Part shown: positions 5,465 through 6,886 of the stretch, in pieces
Position numbering within the stretch: position 1 is the first letter of the stretch
Layout: each line of letters begins with the position of its first letter
Source: Bacillota bacterium
Lineage (GTDB): Bacteria > Bacillota > Clostridia > Christensenellales > CAG-138
Assembly (NCBI GenBank): GCA_016288175.1
Contig: JAEEYN010000182.1
Span: 1-6,886, forward strand
DNA length: 6,886 bases
Direction of reading: 5' to 3'
The notes under the pieces: generated by a model
The model's input: the letters and a program-made list of their open reading frames with translations, nothing else
Databases searched by the model: none
What the model was told of the DNA's origin: nothing
Program-made: the position numbers and the translations under genes

Positions 5465-5481
5465 TCCGAATTTCAGACAAA

Positions 5482-5510
5482 CCCCGTCCCCGGACGGGGC
5501 TTTTTCTTTT
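5482..5510 (+). terminator. Intrinsic terminator after lipoprotein gene 6
   Basis: CCCCGTC (5482-5488), loop CCCG, GACGGGG (5493-5499), then C and TTTTTCTTTT (5501-5510). Confidence 0.92.
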
Positions 5511-5514
5511 GCCC

Positions 5515-5543
5515 TTGCAATCCACGCGTGGATGGGGTAAAAT
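5515..5543 (+). promoter_or_regulatory. Promoter of lipoprotein gene 7 with palindromic spacer
   Basis: TTGCAA (5515-5520), 17-bp spacer, TAAAAT (5538-5543). The spacer holds the perfect 14-bp palindrome ATCCACGCGTGGAT (5520-5533), its first A overlapping the -35 box. No other promoter here has this, which makes it a candidate operator for a dimeric repressor (inference). Confidence 0.7.
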
Positions 5544-5564
5544 AACCGCAGAATATGCAGGCTC

Positions 5565-5578
5565 CGGGGGATCCCCCG
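5565..5578 (+). promoter_or_regulatory. GC-rich leader hairpin before lipoprotein gene 7
   Basis: CGGGGGATCCCCCG is a perfect palindrome in the leader; as RNA it can form CGGGG/CCCCG with a GATC loop. It ends 5 bases before the ribosome binding site AAAGGA (5584-5589) and replaces the CGGTTT-type hairpin of the other cassettes. Confidence 0.5.
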
Positions 5579-5595
5579 TTCGGAAAGGACCGAAA

Positions 5596-6114
5596 ATGAA
5601 AAAAAGAACGTTCCTGATCATAGTTATCATCGCCCTGCTCGCGCTCTGCGCCTGCGGAAAGAAGGAGGAGGACGCGAACGCCCCCGCCGTGACCGACGCG
5701 CCGGAAAAGATCGAAACGCCCGAGCCGAAGCCCGACCCGGCCGTCAGCGGGACCTATTATGTCGATACGATCAGCGGCATGAAGGTCCGCGATTATCTGC
5801 TCGACCGCACGAAGGAAGGCGGAGCGGAGCTCGAGGAGCTCATCGAGAACGGTACCGAAGAAGGAAGCGAATTCGACTATGAAAAGCTGATGATCCTTGC
5901 CCTTCTTGAGGACGGCAGCGGCAGCCTCAGCAACTCGCTGACGGGCGAAGCGGTCGAATTCACCTGGGCGCTCGACAGGAACACGCTCATCCTCAAAGCG
6001 AAGGACGTCGAATCCGAGATGCGCGCCGGGCTCAGCGGCGACAGGATCACTCTCGAGCTCAAAAACGACCTCGGCGAGGCGGAGCTCTTCGTTTTCGTGA
6101 AAGGTGCGGAATAA
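5596..6114 (+). CDS. Lipoprotein with acidic/proline linker, divergent array member 7
   Basis: A 172-residue predicted lipoprotein. The signal peptide M-K-K-R-T-F-L-I-I-V-I-I-A-L-L-A-L-C-A-C is unlike the M-K-K-N-T-A-R type of the array, with Cys20 in L-C-A-C as the probable lipidation site. A linker of charged and proline residues (K-K-E-E-D to K-P-D-P, about 21-49) resembles a short stalk. The array domain follows: V-S-G-T-Y-Y-V, a helical segment V-R-D-Y-L-L-D-R-T-K-E-G-G-A-E-L-E-E-L-I, L-L-E-D-G-S-G-S, F-T-W-A-L-D-R-N, L-I-L-K-A-K, and F-V-F-V-K near the end. Start at 5596: AAAGGA is 6 bases upstream; an in-frame ATG at 5461 lies before the promoter and is rejected. Different promoter spacer, leader hairpin and ribosome binding site suggest separate regulation. 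Function unknown. Confidence 0.85.
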   Translation: MKKRTFLIIVIIALLALCACGKKEEDANAPAVTDAPEKIETPEPKPDPAVSGTYYVDTISGMKVRDYLLDRTKEGGAELEELIENGTEEGSEFDYEKLMILALLEDGSGSLSNSLTGEAVEFTWALDRNTLILKAKDVESEMRAGLSGDRITLELKNDLGEAELFVFVKGAE

Positions 6115-6145
6115 GGTTTTCCGCTGCCGTAAAACCCGCTTTTTT
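6115..6145 (+). terminator. Possible weak terminator after lipoprotein gene 7
   Basis: GGTTTT (6115-6120), 10-base loop, AAAACC (6131-6136), a 3-base gap, then TTTTTT (6140-6145). The stem is short and AT-rich, and it does not belong to the GCCCCGTC terminator family, so this is tentative. Confidence 0.4.
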
Positions 6146-6157
6146 CGCAAATATCTA

Positions 6158-6187
6158 TTGACAAAAACACGTAATAAATGTTAAACT
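6158..6187 (+). promoter_or_regulatory. Promoter of the lysine-riboswitch/kal transcript
   Basis: Perfect TTGACA (6158-6163), 18-bp spacer, TAAACT (6182-6187; four of six matches to the consensus). The start point would be about 6194, immediately before riboswitch helix P1. Confidence 0.7.
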
Positions 6188-6194
6188 GTAGTGT

Positions 6195-6384
6195 GTAAAT
6201 AGAGGCGCAGGGTTCGAGGTAGGTCCCGCAGAACGGGCTGCTCCGGCGCGATTGAATGCGTTCCCTGCCGAAAGCGTGGGCAAAGGCCGCTTTCCCATGC
6301 TTGGGCGCAATGCCCAGCGCATTGCGACTGTCATCCGTTTGACCAACGCAATACTCTTGTTGAATGAGATGGTGCGCTATTTGT
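6195..6384 (+). promoter_or_regulatory. Lysine riboswitch (L box) aptamer
   Basis: I recognise the lysine aptamer by its conserved blocks: AGAGGCGC with GTA further on, GCCGAA, GGGC, GACTGTCA and GGTGCGCTATTT, in the order seen in the Bacillus lysC leader. Helices can be read directly: P1 AAATAG (6197-6202) with CTATTT (6377-6382); P2 GCAGGG (6207-6212) with CCCTGC (6263-6268); P3 AAGCGTGGG (6272-6280) with CCCATGCTT (6294-6302), one G-U pair; P4 GCAATG (6307-6312) with CATTGC (6320-6325); P5 begins in GACTGTCAT and closes on ATGA. That is the five-helix junction of the family. It binds free lysine and here precedes a lysine-degradation gene. Confidence 0.9.
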
Positions 6385-6436
6385 AAAGGCAGATGCCGTT
6401 CGATCGGCTTGCCGTTTGCAAAGCAGCGCTTTTTTT
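6374..6436 (+). terminator. Riboswitch-controlled terminator sharing the P1 3' strand
   Basis: A long interrupted hairpin: GCGCT (6374-6378) with AGCGC (6425-6429); TTTG (6380-6383) with CAAA (6419-6422); AAA (6385-6387) with TTT (6415-6417); GGCA (6388-6391) with TGCC (6410-6413); GCCG (6395-6398) with CGGC (6405-6408); then TTTTTTT (6430-6436). About 21 pairs in all. Its base uses 6377-6382, which is also the 3' strand of P1, so aptamer folding and the full terminator exclude each other. Lysine should therefore favour read-through (inference). Confidence 0.7.
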
Positions 6437-6466
6437 GTCCCCGCTGCTTTAAATTGAAAAACAATC

Positions 6467-6472
6467 AGGAGG
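6467..6472 (+). promoter_or_regulatory. Ribosome binding site of kal
   Basis: AGGAGG, 9 bases before the ATG at 6482; this fixes the start codon. Confidence 0.85.
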
Positions 6473-6481
6473 AAATATAAA

Positions 6482-6874
6482 ATGGAAGAAAAAATCACAT
6501 CCACGATCCGTCTTCGTATGAGCTCCCAGGACGCGCATTACGGCGGAAACCTTGTTGACGGCGCGCATATGCTCGCCCTGTTCGGCGACGTTGCGACCGA
6601 GCTGCTCATCAAGTGCGACGGCGACGAGGGCCTCTTCAAGGCCTATGACATGGTCGAATTCATCGCGCCCGTCTATGCCGGCGACTATATCGAGGCCTAC
6701 GGCGAGATCACGAAGATCGGCAACACCTCCCGCAAGATGGTCTTCGAGGCCCGCAAGGTCATCGTTCCCCGCCCGGAGATCAGCGATTCCGCCTGCGACG
6801 TGCTCGACGAGCCGATCGTCGTCTGCCGCGCCAGCGGCACCTGCGTCGTGCCCAAGGACAAGCAGAGAAAGTGA
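6482..6874 (+). CDS. kal: 3-aminobutyryl-CoA ammonia-lyase
   Basis: A 130-residue cytoplasmic enzyme of the hotdog-fold superfamily, the usual length for this family. Kal removes ammonia from (S)-3-aminobutyryl-CoA to give crotonyl-CoA, a late step in the anaerobic fermentation of lysine to acetate and butyrate. I recognise it from near-invariant stretches: D-A-H-Y-G-G-N-L-V-D-G-A near residue 17, F-G-D-V-A-T-E-L-L, D-G-D-E-G-L-F-K-A-Y-D-M-V-E-F, P-V-Y-A-G-D-Y-I-E-A-Y-G-E-I, G-N-T-S-R-K-M, K-V-I-V-P-R-P and the C-terminal V-V-C-R-A-S-G-T-C-V-V-P-K-D. A strong AGGAGG fixes the start. The upstream lysine riboswitch fits this role independently. Directly after the stop, GTG at 6871 (overlapping the TGA) and ATG at 6882 could start a following pathway gene, but only a few bases remain in the window. 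Codon use is like that of its neighbours. Confidence 0.92.
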   Translation: MEEKITSTIRLRMSSQDAHYGGNLVDGAHMLALFGDVATELLIKCDGDEGLFKAYDMVEFIAPVYAGDYIEAYGEITKIGNTSRKMVFEARKVIVPRPEISDSACDVLDEPIVVCRASGTCVVPKDKQRK

Positions 6875-6886
6875 GCGGCAAATGGA

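Larger units (their letters stand above)
4296..5479 (+). repeat. 592-bp tandem duplication covering two lipoprotein cassettes
   Basis: The stretch from the terminator at 4296 through the gene at 4444-4872 repeats from 4888 through the gene at 5036-5464 with a constant offset of 592 bases. In the roughly 130 bp between terminator and start codon I count about five substitutions. The proteins differ at about 26 of 142 residues by eye. Homology is lost just past the stop codons, and the terminator hairpins at each border probably supplied the recombination homology (inference). Confidence 0.9.

Noticed and set aside
780..5500. Regularly spaced identical 20-bp palindromes as a CRISPR-like or IS-derived array
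   Set aside because: Each sits directly after a stop codon and most are followed by a T-tract; spacing follows gene length and there are no spacers or cas genes, so they are terminators.
5461..5595. N-terminal extension of lipoprotein 7 from ATG 5461, with ATGA coupling to gene 6
   Set aside because: A strong terminator and a promoter lie between, and the extension would bury the lipoprotein signal peptide inside the protein.
5473..6150. Long minus-strand open frame opposite lipoprotein gene 7
   Set aside because: It is antisense to a lipoprotein with signal peptide, ribosome binding site and family homology, and its translation has no recognisable motif.
6871..6886. Start of a further gene (GTG 6871 or ATG 6882)
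   Set aside because: Plausible as the next operon gene, but at most five codons are inside the window, which is too little to support a call.

Overview
The window reads as a piece of a moderately GC-rich Firmicutes genome, most likely an uncultured gut-type clostridium (Oscillospirales/Christensenellales-like). The clues are sigma-A promoters with 17-bp spacers, strong Shine-Dalgarno sites, short signal peptides with lipoboxes, a eukaryotic-like Ser/Thr kinase with one membrane segment, a lysine riboswitch and a lysine-fermentation enzyme. The taxonomic call is inference. Every gene I can support is on the + strand.

Layout. (1) 1-235: C-terminal end of a probable peptide-binding protein of an ABC transporter. 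(2) 258-6145: an array of seven small lipoprotein genes (337-765, 919-1347, 1470-2051, 3956-4282, 4444-4872, 5036-5464, 5596-6114) interrupted by a transmembrane Ser/Thr kinase gene (2185-3789). All seven lipoproteins and the extracellular C-terminus of the kinase carry the same roughly 110-residue domain (G-T-Y start, a helical segment, then F-x-x-D-G-x-G and F-T-W-E-like strands, ending in V-F/L-G-K). So there are eight copies of one unrecognised, probably beta-rich domain, one of them wired to a cytoplasmic kinase. (3) 6115-6481: a 367-bp intergenic region holding a terminator, a consensus promoter, a lysine riboswitch and its expression platform. (4) 6482-6874: kal, 3-aminobutyryl-CoA ammonia-lyase, the probable first gene of a lysine-fermentation operon running off the right edge.

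The lipoprotein genes are self-contained cassettes. Most have a TTGC-type -35 box, 17 bp, a TATAAT -10 box, a small hairpin at the expected mRNA 5' end (CGGTTT/AAACCG or a compensated variant), a GAGAGG ribosome binding site, the gene, and a near-identical GC-rich terminator (GCCCCGTC / GACGGGGC). Two neighbouring cassettes are a 592-bp tandem duplication. I infer an expanding surface-lipoprotein family that shares its fold, and perhaps its ligand or a binding interface, with the sensor domain of the kinase.

The other notable part is the lysine riboswitch before a lysine-degradation gene. Its P1 3' strand is also the base of a long terminator hairpin, so lysine binding should open rather than close the gene. 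That suits a catabolic operon and is the reverse of the usual lysine-biosynthesis arrangement.
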